DNA of 64,000 bases from Spirosoma sp. 48-14 (GTDB taxonomy: Bacteria > Bacteroidota > Bacteroidia > Cytophagales > Spirosomataceae), in NCBI RefSeq assembly GCF_001898575.1, contig NZ_MKUD01000018.1, forward strand, positions 1 to 64,000, read 5' to 3'. Shown here piece by piece: positions 8,250-17,666 of this stretch. The position numbers and the translations under genes were made by a program. Each line of letters starts with the position of its first letter. The stretch's first letter is position 1. The notes under the pieces were generated by a model. It was not told the origin of the DNA. It saw only the letters and a program-made list of their open reading frames with translations, and did not search any database.

Positions 8250-8813
8250 TTACTTTCTAATAAAACTTACCTCGCCGTTTGCTTTCAACCGCATGATACG
8301 GGGGCGTTTAGGCATGCCGGGGAGCGTACCAAAGCGTTCAGAAACCAGCGACTCGGCATCAGCCGGTATTGTCAAGGATTCCAATGGCAACGTAAGTAAT
8401 CCGCGGCCAAAACTACCTATGAGCCGCTGTATGTCGGTATTCAACGTACGACGAACCGACACTTCTCCAGCCATTAGATTACCCATTTCGCCAGACGCCC
8501 CATCCTGCCAGACCAACAACGAGATATTTTTACCCTGATCGTACACTACGGTGAGTGGATTTTCGGCAAATTCAACCAGATCGAAAGCAATGTCGGGAAG
8601 TTTGAGCACGTACAGCCCTAGCTGATCCGCATGTTGAATCAAGACGGTTGGTTTCAGGCCAGCAGGTATCCGATTGGCCAGCGATAGTAGTTGGGCCACA
8701 GCTGTATCATTGACCGGATCAACGGCCAGCGACCAGCCCGTTTCATCGGCCAGGGCGATCATCTTTCCCTGCCGAAGCTGATAGGCAATATCTCGAATGG
8801 TTGGTGTCATCAT
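8250..8813 (-). CDS. divergent Sua5/YciO/YrdC-like protein
   Basis: A 187-residue protein with the overall layout of the YrdC fold: GKMIALADETGWSLAVDP matches the first strand and loop region of the family, AVAQLLSLANR the following helix, and GEVSVRRTLNTDIQRLI the strand before the last motif. In threonylcarbamoyl-AMP synthases these places carry PTDTxYGL, KxR and STSAN. Here they read ADETGWSL, ANR and LTLPLES, so the substrate-binding motifs are largely lost. It may be a regulator, a binding protein or an enzyme with another substrate. It lies 70 nt upstream of the CCA-adding enzyme, another tRNA-linked gene. The family assignment is good, the activity open. Confidence 0.7.
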   Translation of the reverse strand: MMTPTIRDIAYQLRQGKMIALADETGWSLAVDPVNDTAVAQLLSLANRIPAGLKPTVLIQHADQLGLYVLKLPDIAFDLVEFAENPLTVVYDQGKNISLLVWQDGASGEMGNLMAGEVSVRRTLNTDIQRLIGSFGRGLLTLPLESLTIPADAESLVSERFGTLPGMPKRPRIMRLKANGEVSFIRK

Positions 8814-8983
8814 GAATCCACAAAAGTACGGTAAGTTTTCATTCCGATAGGAAAGTGTCCTTAAAACAACTCAGATCTTACGCTATATTGTCAACTTCGT
8901 TGTTTTAATTAGTTCGTTCGAAGTAGGCATTCTGTAAACAAAATTCACCGGTAACGGTTGAACGCCTAAACCCTCACTACCTC

Positions 8984-10096
8984 ATGACCGACGACTCTAC
9001 CCGCCCTCACTACCACCAGTTTTCGCATTCCTTACTGGCCATGGCCATTCTGACGGCCGGCATTTATTTAGGTCAGGATATTCTGGTTCCACTAGCCCTG
9101 TCGGGCCTGATTGCTGTGTTGCTCCGCCCTATCGAGAACTGGCTTACTCGGCTTGGCATGCATAAAGTGATTGCCATCAGTCTGGCTTTATTAATCGCCA
9201 TTATCCTTATTACGGGCGTAACCGTTTTGATATCCCTACAGCTATCTGACTTTACCGACGACGTTCCAAAAATTCGGGATCATATTAATGATTTTGTGCA
9301 GGATGCCAAGCGATGGGTGCGCCGTGAATATAATGTCAGCTATCGACAACAGGAGAAATACCTCCAGAAAGCCCAGGCACAAACGCTTAATACGCTACAA
9401 AGTCCCGATACGCTTGGCGTCATAACGGGCCCGCTGGGCACTATACTCTTGATGCCGATTTATGTATTTCTGTTGCTTTACTATCGCTCTATGTTACTTC
9501 ATTTTATCATTGTACTATTCCCGGAAAAACATACCGAACGTGTACGGGTAGTTATGGGCGAAGTGAAAGCAGTGATCCAAAGTTATATGGTCGGCCTGCT
9601 AATCGAAACAGCCTGTGTAGCAGCACTCAATTCGATAGGATTGATGATTCTTGGCGTACAATATGCCATTCTATTGGGTGTAATGGCGGCCATCCTTAAC
9701 CTGATTCCCTACATCGGCGGTCTGGTAGCAACGGGACTTACGGTTCTTGTTACCTTCAGTACCAATCCAGAAATTTCGGTTATCCTGGGTGTTGTTGGTA
9801 TCTTTCTGTTTGTCCAGTTTATCGACAACAACGTACTGGTTCCGCTGATTGTAGCGTCTAAAGTTCGTATCAACGCACTGGTTTCTATCGTGGGTGTACT
9901 GATCGGTGGAGCTTTAGCGGGCGTGTCGGGCATGTTTCTTTCGATTCCGGCCATTGCCATCATGAAGGTCGTTTTCGACCGAGTCGATAGTCTCCGTGCC
10001 TGGGGTGTTCTATTGGGCGATCAAACCCCCGAAGAAGCAGGCAGCAACCTCTTCCGCTTACAACGACGACGTAAAAAAGCGAAAGAGGAAGCTTAG
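8984..10096 (+). CDS. AI-2E family transporter (PerM/TqsA-like permease)
   Basis: A 370-residue inner-membrane protein. Paired N-terminal helices (about residues 14-35 and 63-85) are followed by a long cytoplasmic or periplasmic helical segment rich in Arg and Gln, then a dense C-terminal block of helices from about residue 150 to 335 containing LNLIPYIGGL and FIDNNVLVPLIV, signature stretches of the UPF0118/AI-2E family. Known members export autoinducer-2 or act as Na+/H+ antiporters, so substrate cannot be set. The C-tail is very basic (RRRKKAKEEA). It is followed by a convergent hairpin at 10112-10166. Confidence 0.88.
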   Translation: MTDDSTRPHYHQFSHSLLAMAILTAGIYLGQDILVPLALSGLIAVLLRPIENWLTRLGMHKVIAISLALLIAIILITGVTVLISLQLSDFTDDVPKIRDHINDFVQDAKRWVRREYNVSYRQQEKYLQKAQAQTLNTLQSPDTLGVITGPLGTILLMPIYVFLLLYYRSMLLHFIIVLFPEKHTERVRVVMGEVKAVIQSYMVGLLIETACVAALNSIGLMILGVQYAILLGVMAAILNLIPYIGGLVATGLTVLVTFSTNPEISVILGVVGIFLFVQFIDNNVLVPLIVASKVRINALVSIVGVLIGGALAGVSGMFLSIPAIAIMKVVFDRVDSLRAWGVLLGDQTPEEAGSNLFRLQRRRKKAKEEA

Positions 10097-10111
10097 TGTA
10101 CGGGTATTCTA

Positions 10112-10166
10112 TTTACAGTTGGCTGACGAACCGTACACAATCAACTGTGCTTCAGCCAACTGTAAA
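10112..10166. terminator. 15-bp inverted repeat between convergent genes
   Basis: Arms 10112-10126 and 10152-10166 pair perfectly around a 25-nt loop. It fills the space between the stops of the AI-2E permease (plus) and the nitrilase-like gene (minus), so it probably ends both transcripts, though no long T tract follows. Confidence 0.65.
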
Positions 10167-11174
10167 CTAGTTATACAACTTTTTAATCACCTCCTGCTGG
10201 GTACGTATAAAATGCTGACGCTCGGCGGGCTGGCTCAGGAGAGTTCCCGGCGGGTAAGCGCTGTGTTTTGCATAACTCCCAGCGTATAACTCTGTACGTT
10301 GGCGTGCCAGTAAATTACTAGCCGAAGGGCGTTGGCGGAATTCGCGCAAAGCTGCCAGGTCAATATCAGCGTTGGCCACCAGGCTTTCGCCCGAACCAGC
10401 CTTCGCCAAAATCAACCCTTTCGGGTCAATAATCGATGAACCGCCATCGATGGTGTTACCGGGTAGGGAACTGCCTACCAACCCAGCCGAATTAGCGGAT
10501 ACTACATAGGCCATATTTTCGATGGCCCTTGCCTGTTTAGCTATCGCTTTCGCCGTAGGTAACGGGCTGTTCAGTTCGGACGAAGAATGAATTAGTACTT
10601 CAGCCCCCTGCATGGTCAGGCAACGCGCTACTTCGGGATAAAGTATATCGTCTGATGCAATGCAGGCCAGATTACCAATATTGGTTTTGGCAACCGGAAA
10701 CAACGAATCATAGCCATAGGCATCCAGGTATAATTCCCAGACATCGTGTGGTGTAGGCGTAAACAAGGTATTCAGGCGTCGGTAACGCAGCAAAACGTCG
10801 CCATTTGGCCCCATAATAAAACTGGTCTGAAAATACAGTTCCGGGAAAAACGGGTCCTGTTCGTACACGTTTCCCGAAAAATAAACCTGTTGCCGTTGTA
10901 CCATCGCACTCATTGCTTCGTACAACCGACCGTCTATTTCCAGAGCTGCCTTATCGACCCACTGTTCCACCGTTTCATCTTCGGGCGGCCCGGTCAGAAA
11001 ATATTCGGGCACCACCACCAGCAGGGTTTCACGACCAATCGCCGTAAGGGATGCGGCAATTTGCCGTTCGATTCGCTGAATCGTTTCCAGCATTTTGGCT
11101 TCGGCTTCTTCGCGAGTTTGGCAGGCATTAACGGTTTGGCAGGTTAGTTGAAGGGCAAGCGCTTTGTACGACAT
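10167..11174 (-). CDS. nitrilase-superfamily protein lacking the expected catalytic Cys
   Basis: A 335-residue carbon-nitrogen hydrolase fold protein. The Glu of the usual Glu-Lys-Cys triad is present in VVPEYF (E57). The lysine position, normally in a YRK-type motif, reads YRRLN (R132/R133). The nucleophile elbow, normally CxDxxFPE, aligns as SDDILYPE, so Ser174 occupies the Cys position; a cysteine, C171, sits three residues earlier. The rest of the fold (GAEVLIH, ARAIENMAYVVSANS, GGSSIIDPKG) is well kept. It may be a pseudoenzyme or use another residue. Neighbours give no substrate clue. The alignment is by eye. Confidence 0.78.
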   Translation of the reverse strand: MSYKALALQLTCQTVNACQTREEAEAKMLETIQRIERQIAASLTAIGRETLLVVVPEYFLTGPPEDETVEQWVDKAALEIDGRLYEAMSAMVQRQQVYFSGNVYEQDPFFPELYFQTSFIMGPNGDVLLRYRRLNTLFTPTPHDVWELYLDAYGYDSLFPVAKTNIGNLACIASDDILYPEVARCLTMQGAEVLIHSSSELNSPLPTAKAIAKQARAIENMAYVVSANSAGLVGSSLPGNTIDGGSSIIDPKGLILAKAGSGESLVANADIDLAALREFRQRPSASNLLARQRTELYAGSYAKHSAYPPGTLLSQPAERQHFIRTQQEVIKKLYN

Positions 11175-11339
11175 AGGTCAAGGTAGTCAGGAGTCAATGG
11201 TTAGGGCGTCAATAATACTAGGTTTACCTGAAATAATCGTCAACAGGCTTTTTAAAAGCGTATTGGAACAAATCGACGGGCAGCTTGATTGTATAGAGAC
11301 AACCCTATAGAGTAATCCCCAATCAACAAAACCATTTTC

Positions 11340-12059
11340 ATGACAGTAGATGTACTCGCCATTGCGGCCCACCCCGACGATGTTGAAATGACCTGCGCAG
11401 GCACGGTTCTTTCGTTGATTGCACAAGGTAAAACCGTAGCCGTTGTCGATCTGACACGGGGTGAACTTGGCACTCGGGGTACTCCCGAAATTCGGGCCCA
11501 GGAGGCCGCAGAAGGAGCACGCATCATGCAGTTAAGTGCCCGCGAGAATATGGGCTTTCGCGATGGTTTTTTCCGAAACGATGAAGAGCATCAACTGGCG
11601 CTCATCCCGCTGATTCGTCAGTACCGCCCTCAACTAATCCTGACCAATACCCCCGACGACCGCCACCCCGACCACGGCCGAGCGTCTGAACTGGTAGCCG
11701 ATGCCTGTTTTTACTCGGGGCTCCGGCAGATAAAAACCATAGGAAAAGATGGGCAGCCGCAGGAGGCTCACCGCCCGGTTCTGGTCTATAATTTTATTCA
11801 GGACCGTTCGCTCAAGCCCGATTTTGTGGTCGACATCACGCCTTACTGGGATCAAAAGCTGGCGGCTATTCAGGCCTACAAAAGCCAATTCTTCAATCCC
11901 GACAGCGATGAGCCACAAAGCTACATTTCGGGTGAACCATTCATGAAATTCCTGGAAGCCCGCACGCGTGAGCATGGCCACATGATCGGTGCCGAATTTG
12001 GTGAAGGCTTCATCAGCCGACGGATGCTGGGCGTCAATGACTTGTTCGCACTCCGATAG
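11340..12059 (+). CDS. bshB1: bacillithiol biosynthesis deacetylase BshB1
   Basis: A 239-residue PIG-L/LmbE-fold zinc deacetylase. AHPDD (residues 10-14) supplies the first zinc ligands and catalytic Asp; HPDH (about 107-110) the further histidine ligand; RGELGTRGTPEIRAQEA is the strongly conserved family stretch. BshB1 removes the acetyl group from N-acetylglucosaminyl-malate on the way to bacillithiol, the low-molecular-weight thiol of many Bacteroidota and Firmicutes. It acts in the cytoplasm. The gene stands alone; the other bsh genes are not in this window. Its stop lies 13 bp from the stop of the convergent propeller kinase with no hairpin between. Confidence 0.93.
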   Translation: MTVDVLAIAAHPDDVEMTCAGTVLSLIAQGKTVAVVDLTRGELGTRGTPEIRAQEAAEGARIMQLSARENMGFRDGFFRNDEEHQLALIPLIRQYRPQLILTNTPDDRHPDHGRASELVADACFYSGLRQIKTIGKDGQPQEAHRPVLVYNFIQDRSLKPDFVVDITPYWDQKLAAIQAYKSQFFNPDSDEPQSYISGEPFMKFLEARTREHGHMIGAEFGEGFISRRMLGVNDLFALR

Positions 12060-12072
12060 CTACGAAACGGCT

Positions 12073-15000
12073 TTATTCAGCCTGTTGATTCAGGAACGGC
12101 AATTGAATGATGACGCGCGTACCGACAGGTTGCTGGTTTTCGTCGTATTTATCGACGATCTGAACACCCGCAGCCTGGCCGCTCCGCTGCCCAATTAACT
12201 GAAGACGGTCCTCGGTTACCCGTAAGCCAACGCTCTTGTGGCCCGATGCCTGCTTTTTGAGCACCTGCGCCTGCTGACGACCAACGCCATTATCGTCAAC
12301 CGTACATTCCAAATGAGTAGGCTTAGGCTCAATAGTCACCCGGATATATCCCTTCGTCTTTTTATGAGCCATTCCGTGCAGAATCGCATTTTCTATATAT
12401 GGCTGAATAATCATGGGGGAAATAGCCGTTTTGTCCAGCGATAACGACGGGTCGGCCGATACTGAAAAGTCGAACAGGTCATCGAACCGAAGTTGCTCTA
12501 GTTCCAGGTACAAGGTTAACTGTTCCAGCTCACTATCGAGCGTGACCCATTCCAGCCGGGAGTTATCCAGAATCAGCCGCATCAACCGGGCAAACTTAAC
12601 CAGGTACTTATCGGCATTATCGCTGTCGTTTTGCAGAATAAACAACCGTATGGCATTCAGCGAATTATACAAAAAATGAGGATTCATTTGCGACCGAAGC
12701 GCCTTCATTTCAGAAGCGGCTATCCGTTCGCGAAGTTCACTTTTTTCCCGTTGCTGAGCGGCCAGTTGTTTTTCACGCCAGCGAGCCACAAACCCTGTTA
12801 GAGCCAATAGTGTAACCAGCGCAGTGACCCGAAACCACCAGGTTTGCCAGAAAGGGGCCTGAATGGTGATCGGAAGCCGATACCCAATCTGATTCCAGAT
12901 TCCATCGTTGTTCGACGCAATCACATGCAGTACATAATCGCCGGGAGGCACGTTGGTGTAGCTGGCAAAAGCACGATTTCCCTCCCGGTTCCAGTCGGTA
13001 TCGAAATTTTCCAGTTTATACGCATACTGATTATCGCCTGGGTTATCGAAACTCAGGGCTGCCATGTCGAATGTAAACATATTCTGCGTGTAGCGCAGTT
13101 GCAATCGGTCAAGGATGGCTAACTGGCCCGGTCCCCATTCCTGTGCATTTACCCGCAACGATGTAAGGCATACGGGTGGTACAAACTGATTGCGTCGCAT
13201 GTGTTTCGGGTCGGTATACACCAGTCCGTGCATAGCACCGAAATAAAGCCGCCCCGACGCATCCCGAACAATAGAGCCCGACTCAAATTCAGAGGCAGAA
13301 AACACATCAGCTTCTGTGAACACGGTAAACCTGGGGTGCCGCACATCGGCCAATGCCAACCCTCGACTGGTCGTAATCCAAACGGTATCACCCTCTACAA
13401 ACACAGCGGATCCATCGAAATGGGGTAACCCATGCTGGGTTGAAAATACCTGAAATTTACCTGTCTTCTGATTCAGACAGCCTATTCCATCGTCCGTACT
13501 GATCCACATCCGCCCAAACCGATCTTCAGCAAACCCCGTTGCGCCATCGTCGGGAAGGCTCTGTGGGTCGTCGCTGTGTACATATTGAGCCAGCAGTTTG
13601 AAATCAGGGCTGATTTTATAAACAGGACCCAGGCCACCTACCCATAGATTTTGATCCTTGTCCAAGTAGAGCGTGTTATAATTTTTACCAGGTAATCTGG
13701 CTATACGTGGATCGTTATACTGGTGCGAAAAGTGGCTGGTTCGAGGGTCGTAAATGGTGAGTTTTTCGTCGGTACCAATAAAGATTCGTCCATCAGGCGC
13801 TTTAATTAGTCCGAACACCTGATTACCAGCAATGGCTTCGTCTGCATTAGAAAGAGCCCCTTTTTCTGACGGTTCGGACAGGCTCGGTATGTGCACTACT
13901 TTATTAGAAATCGGGTCCAGCCAGTCCAGGCCATTTTTTGTACCAACCCATATGCGTCGGGCATGGTCGGCCAGTATGGAGAAATTGAAATTATCCCGTA
14001 TGCTATTGGCGTTTGCCGGTTCGTGATGATAGAGTTGATACGCTTTATGCTGAGGATTGATATGCGCTACCCCGTCCCGCGTTGCCACCCATACGGAATT
14101 ATCGGTCGGATCGATTGACAAACCGGCGGCATCAAACCCCAAGGTATTCGTCGGCTTATAATTAACTTCATCAAACAGTGAGTGAAACTTCTCGACGGTT
14201 GGATTGAACCAGCAAACACCAGCATCGTCGGTCAATACCCATATCACACCAGACCGATCTTCATATAGCGTAATAATGGAGTTGGAACTGAGGCTGCGCG
14301 GGTTATCTTCATTGTTTTGATACAGGAAGAACCTATTACTGGCCGCATCGAAGTGGTAGAGCCCTTTCCGTGTAACGCCCACCCACAAATCGCCCGTTCG
14401 GGTGAATAAGATAGACGCGATCGGCTCCAGAACGCTTAATTCCGAGACAGGCACCAACGCCCCCGTGGTCGGGTTGAGTCGCGCTAAAAGCCCCTGGTTC
14501 GTACCTACCAAAATTTCGCCGGTTCGGGGATGCCGGACCAGGGCAGAAATGTAGGTATCCGGTAGCCATGAACGAACCTGTTTTGTCCGTACATCATAGG
14601 CGTAGAGGCCTCCCTGTGTCCCGATCCAGAGCGTATGACCATCGACCAGAATCCGGCGAATCGATTTCACATCCGTGGGCGAAGCCGTACCAACTGGTAG
14701 CATTAATAAAGCCGATTTACCCGTAGCCGGATTAAAGTCAACAACCCCTCCTTTCGTAGCCAGCCACAATTGCCCACCCTGACCTTCAGCGATATAGCGA
14801 ATAAAATCGCAACCAGCTCCTAAACTAGCAAATGAATGCCGCTTAAACGATTGAGTTGCCGGTTCGAATTGATTCAGGCCTTCCTGCGCCCCCACCCAAA
14901 GAGTACCATTGTGGGATGTAAATACCGTTCGCATGATGCGATGGGATAACGATCGCGAGTCGCCGGGCTGACGAGTGAATCGAAGGCAGCGTAATCCATC

Positions 15001-15183
15001 GAACCGGCACAGGCCATTGACGGTTGCAATCCAGATAAACCCTGCCTTATCCTGGGTAATTGCCGAGGTATAATTCGCTGGTAACCCCTGTTGCAACGTC
15101 AGTCGCTGAAATGATATAGCCGGAGTCTGCCCATAGCTCGGTCCAAACACGAGCATCAGTACAATCAGTAGACTATAATTCAT
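12073..15183 (-). CDS. periplasmic two-component propeller sensor histidine kinase (LytS-type)
   Basis: About 1036 residues from the ATG at 15183, which gives a clean signal peptide (MNYSLLIVLMLVFGPSYGQ); an ATG at 15234 would add 17. The periplasmic part has many two-component propeller repeats (DKAGFIWIATVNGLCRFDG, GTLWVGAQEGLNQF and so on), then a Y_Y_Y domain (DNQYAYKLENFDTDWN). One membrane helix near residue 785 (TALVTLLALTGFVARW) leads to a His_kinase domain with MNPHFLYNSLN, whose His is the phosphate acceptor, and an HATPase domain (VDDNGVGRQQA). No receiver or AraC output is fused. It is divergent from the GAF kinase-LytTR pair and probably signals through that LytTR regulator. Confidence 0.88.
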   Translation of the reverse strand: MNYSLLIVLMLVFGPSYGQTPAISFQRLTLQQGLPANYTSAITQDKAGFIWIATVNGLCRFDGLRCLRFTRQPGDSRSLSHRIMRTVFTSHNGTLWVGAQEGLNQFEPATQSFKRHSFASLGAGCDFIRYIAEGQGGQLWLATKGGVVDFNPATGKSALLMLPVGTASPTDVKSIRRILVDGHTLWIGTQGGLYAYDVRTKQVRSWLPDTYISALVRHPRTGEILVGTNQGLLARLNPTTGALVPVSELSVLEPIASILFTRTGDLWVGVTRKGLYHFDAASNRFFLYQNNEDNPRSLSSNSIITLYEDRSGVIWVLTDDAGVCWFNPTVEKFHSLFDEVNYKPTNTLGFDAAGLSIDPTDNSVWVATRDGVAHINPQHKAYQLYHHEPANANSIRDNFNFSILADHARRIWVGTKNGLDWLDPISNKVVHIPSLSEPSEKGALSNADEAIAGNQVFGLIKAPDGRIFIGTDEKLTIYDPRTSHFSHQYNDPRIARLPGKNYNTLYLDKDQNLWVGGLGPVYKISPDFKLLAQYVHSDDPQSLPDDGATGFAEDRFGRMWISTDDGIGCLNQKTGKFQVFSTQHGLPHFDGSAVFVEGDTVWITTSRGLALADVRHPRFTVFTEADVFSASEFESGSIVRDASGRLYFGAMHGLVYTDPKHMRRNQFVPPVCLTSLRVNAQEWGPGQLAILDRLQLRYTQNMFTFDMAALSFDNPGDNQYAYKLENFDTDWNREGNRAFASYTNVPPGDYVLHVIASNNDGIWNQIGYRLPITIQAPFWQTWWFRVTALVTLLALTGFVARWREKQLAAQQREKSELRERIAASEMKALRSQMNPHFLYNSLNAIRLFILQNDSDNADKYLVKFARLMRLILDNSRLEWVTLDSELEQLTLYLELEQLRFDDLFDFSVSADPSLSLDKTAISPMIIQPYIENAILHGMAHKKTKGYIRVTIEPKPTHLECTVDDNGVGRQQAQVLKKQASGHKSVGLRVTEDRLQLIGQRSGQAAGVQIVDKYDENQQPVGTRVIIQLPFLNQQAE

Positions 15184-15608
15184 ACATCTGGACCAATTAC
15201 CCATGCTATTCCTTATTGTGGCCGTATGGCTCATCTGAAATTAGGGCATACATTCTCAGGCACCTGCTGTCTATTCTGATGCCTCAATCGAACGAATATA
15301 CTATACGTTGCGATACGAAATACGAGCTATCAGTTTCGTTTGTAATAGCTTAAGGTATACTGATGAACAAATTTCGAGCGATTGTCTTCAACAACCAGTC
15401 TTAGTCAACAATTGGTAGTATCGGACCAATAACTGGTAGCATTGTGTCAATAATAGGCTTTTAGGCGCTACAGTGCTTCCAATTGTTACCAACTATTGGA
15501 AAAGTAGACCAGTTATCGGGTCAAATCCACTTGTTGTTAGTTCGGGTTAGGTGTTTTCACATAGACAATGCTCTTTTGTTCATCGATAACTCATACTGCA
15601 AACGGATT
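15184..15608. promoter_or_regulatory. divergent control region with ACCAGTTAT-type repeats
   Basis: This region separates the two LytS-type kinases. It holds several related 9-mers: ACCAGTTAT at 15508-15516, its exact complement ATAACTGGT at 15429-15437, ACCAGTC at 15394-15400, ATTGGTAGT at 15411-15419, and the short dyad CCAACTATTGG at 15489-15499. LytTR domains bind pairs of about 9-bp repeats, so these are candidate sites for the LytTR regulator at 16847-17587; this is inference. No exact TAnnTTTG element is visible on either strand. Confidence 0.45.
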
Positions 15609-16850
15609 GTGGCAAATGATAAAAAAACAGTTTCGAGGCCGGAATACCAGCTCACGTTAAAAGAGGAGCTGGAAGTAGAACGGGTCATTAACTTTTTCGC
15701 GATGTCGCTGCTGGAGCAGAGCACCGTGGATGAAGTATTATGGGACGTGGTCAGGAACTGTATTGCTCGTTTGAAGTTTGTTGACTGTGTGATTTATGAA
15801 CTTGACAAAAGCCGAAACGTGCTGATTCAGAAAGCAGCTCATGGCCCCAAAGGTTCGACTGTCGGGACGATCATGCAGCCTATTGAACTAGCTGTAGGCC
15901 AGGGTATTGTAGGCACTGTCGCCAAAACCGGCAAGCCCGAACGGATCGACAATACGGCGCTCGACAAACGCTATATCGCCGACGATGCTGTTCGCCTTTC
16001 CGAAATTGCCGTACCGATCTGGCACAACGGCTGCGTTTGGGGTGTCATCGATGCCGAACATCCAAAACGAGGCTTTTTCCGCCCGCATCACCTCACCATT
16101 CTCACAAAAATTGCGGCCCTATGCGCTCAGAAAATTCGTCGGGTCGAAACGGAACAGGCCTACCAGCAGGTCCAACAGCAACTGGCAGTCAACAACCGAC
16201 GAATTGCCGAGACCAAATTGCTGGCATTGCGGCTCCAGATGAACCCACATTTCATTTTCAACAGCCTGAACGCCATCAATAAATTTGTGCTGGAAAATGA
16301 GTCGGAGCAGGCATCGCTTTACCTGACCAAATTTTCGAAGCTGATGCGCCAGATTATGGCCAATACGGCCAACGAATGGGTCAGCTTGAGCAACGAACTG
16401 ACAGCCCTGAAGCTGTATGTAGAACTGGAGTCACTTCGGTGCGATAATCAGTTTAATTTTCAGCTAACCGTCAGTGATTCCCTCAATCCTGATCTGGTGA
16501 GCATTCCCCCAATGGTCACTTATCCGTATATTGAAAACGCCATTCGACACGGGCTTTTGCAGCCGAATGTTCGTAAGCCAACCTTATGCATCGATTGCCG
16601 TGAACAGGATGGTTATTTAGTGATCGAAATTACGGATAATGGCATTGGTCGAGAAGCCTCTGCCAAAGCCCAACTGCGTGGACTGACGGCGCATAAAACC
16701 TACGGTCATGCCCTTACCGAAGAACGGCTACAAATTGTAAACGAAGTGTACGACGTTAATGCGGGTATCTACTTTACCGACTTGACCCGACCGACTGGCG
16801 AACCGGCTGGCACCAGCGTTATATTTACCATGAAACTCAAACAACCATGA
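15609..16850 (+). CDS. GAF-domain LytS-type sensor histidine kinase
   Basis: About 413 residues from a GTG at 15609 (VANDKKTVSRPEYQL); an upstream TTG at 15483 would add a segment with no domain features, so I reject it. A GAF domain spans about residues 25-180 (VGTIMQPIELAVGQGIVG, AVPIWHNGCVWGVIDAEH). A helical linker leads to the His_kinase domain with MNPHFIFNSLN, then an HATPase domain with ITDNGIGREAS. No membrane helix is present, so the kinase is cytosolic and may sense a small ligand through GAF. Its stop overlaps the start of the LytTR regulator in ATGA, implying translational coupling and a cognate pair. Confidence 0.88.
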   Translation: MANDKKTVSRPEYQLTLKEELEVERVINFFAMSLLEQSTVDEVLWDVVRNCIARLKFVDCVIYELDKSRNVLIQKAAHGPKGSTVGTIMQPIELAVGQGIVGTVAKTGKPERIDNTALDKRYIADDAVRLSEIAVPIWHNGCVWGVIDAEHPKRGFFRPHHLTILTKIAALCAQKIRRVETEQAYQQVQQQLAVNNRRIAETKLLALRLQMNPHFIFNSLNAINKFVLENESEQASLYLTKFSKLMRQIMANTANEWVSLSNELTALKLYVELESLRCDNQFNFQLTVSDSLNPDLVSIPPMVTYPYIENAIRHGLLQPNVRKPTLCIDCREQDGYLVIEITDNGIGREASAKAQLRGLTAHKTYGHALTEERLQIVNEVYDVNAGIYFTDLTRPTGEPAGTSVIFTMKLKQP

Positions 16851-17587
16851 CTGCTCTACTTATTGACGATGAAAAACATTGCCGCGACGTACTGACGCTA
16901 CTGCTGAAACGGTACTGTCCGTCGGTTCAGATTCTGGCTGGTTGTGCCAATGGACAGGAAGGCCTGACGGCCATCGAGTCGATGCACCCTGATCTGATTT
17001 TTCTGGACATCGAAATGCCCGGCATGAGTGGGTTCGAAATGCTGGAAGCCTGTAAATACAACGGATTTCGCGTGATTTTTACGACTGCCTTCAATGAATA
17101 TGCTATTAAGGCCATTCGGCATAATGCCCTGGATTATATTCTGAAACCCGTTGATAAAGATGAACTGATACGGGCCGTTAATAAGGCCGAGCAGGAACAA
17201 TCGACACAGGCCCCTACTAATGTCGATCAACTGTTAGGCTACCTGCAAAGCCAGCGTGTGGGCGATCGAATTGCGCTTCCTACGATGGAAGGTCTGCAAA
17301 TTATTCATAGCGAGGAAATCTATTATTGCGAATCGGATGGTGGCTACACACGTTTTGCACTTAAAAACGGGCAGATCATCCTGATTTCTAAAACGTTGAA
17401 GGAGGTTGAAGATGTCCTGGAAACGAAAGGCTTTTGCCGGGTGCATCACAGCTACCTCATTAATCTGCGTTATGTGCAGCGTTATATTCGGGGCGATGGT
17501 GGCGAAGTGGTCATGGCCAATAACAAAGCCCTCCCCGTTTCCCGCAATAAAAAGCAGGAATTTCTGAGCCTGCTGGAGAAAATATAA
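16847..17587 (+). CDS. LytTR-family response regulator
   Basis: A 246-residue regulator. The receiver domain has DDE at 7-9, the phosphorylation site D54 (IFLDIEMPG) and the conserved Lys in LKPVDKDE. A linker with repeated Gln leads to a C-terminal LytTR DNA-binding domain from about residue 145 (RIALPTMEGLQIIHSEEIYYCESDG, then KGFCRVHHSYLINLRYV). It overlaps the GAF kinase by 4 nt and is the only LytTR regulator here, so it is the likely partner of both kinases. Candidate binding sites lie at 15394-15516. Confidence 0.92.
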   Translation: MTALLIDDEKHCRDVLTLLLKRYCPSVQILAGCANGQEGLTAIESMHPDLIFLDIEMPGMSGFEMLEACKYNGFRVIFTTAFNEYAIKAIRHNALDYILKPVDKDELIRAVNKAEQEQSTQAPTNVDQLLGYLQSQRVGDRIALPTMEGLQIIHSEEIYYCESDGGYTRFALKNGQIILISKTLKEVEDVLETKGFCRVHHSYLINLRYVQRYIRGDGGEVVMANNKALPVSRNKKQEFLSLLEKI

Positions 17588-17597
17588 GGCAAAAAAA

Positions 17598-17650
17598 TAT
17601 CGTCCAGATGAAAAGGAGTTCTTAAACCCCCTCCTTATATCTGGACGATA
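17598..17650. terminator. inverted repeat between convergent genes
   Basis: A 12-bp perfect outer stem (17598-17609 with 17639-17650) contains a second helix formed by AAGGAG and CTCCTT. It separates the LytTR regulator (plus) from the S9 peptidase (minus) and probably acts as a shared terminator. Confidence 0.65.
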
Positions 17651-17666
17651 AATTACTTACAATCGA

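Noticed and set aside
12060..12072. Terminator between bshB1 and the propeller kinase
   Set aside because: Only 13 bp separate the stops and I see no hairpin there.
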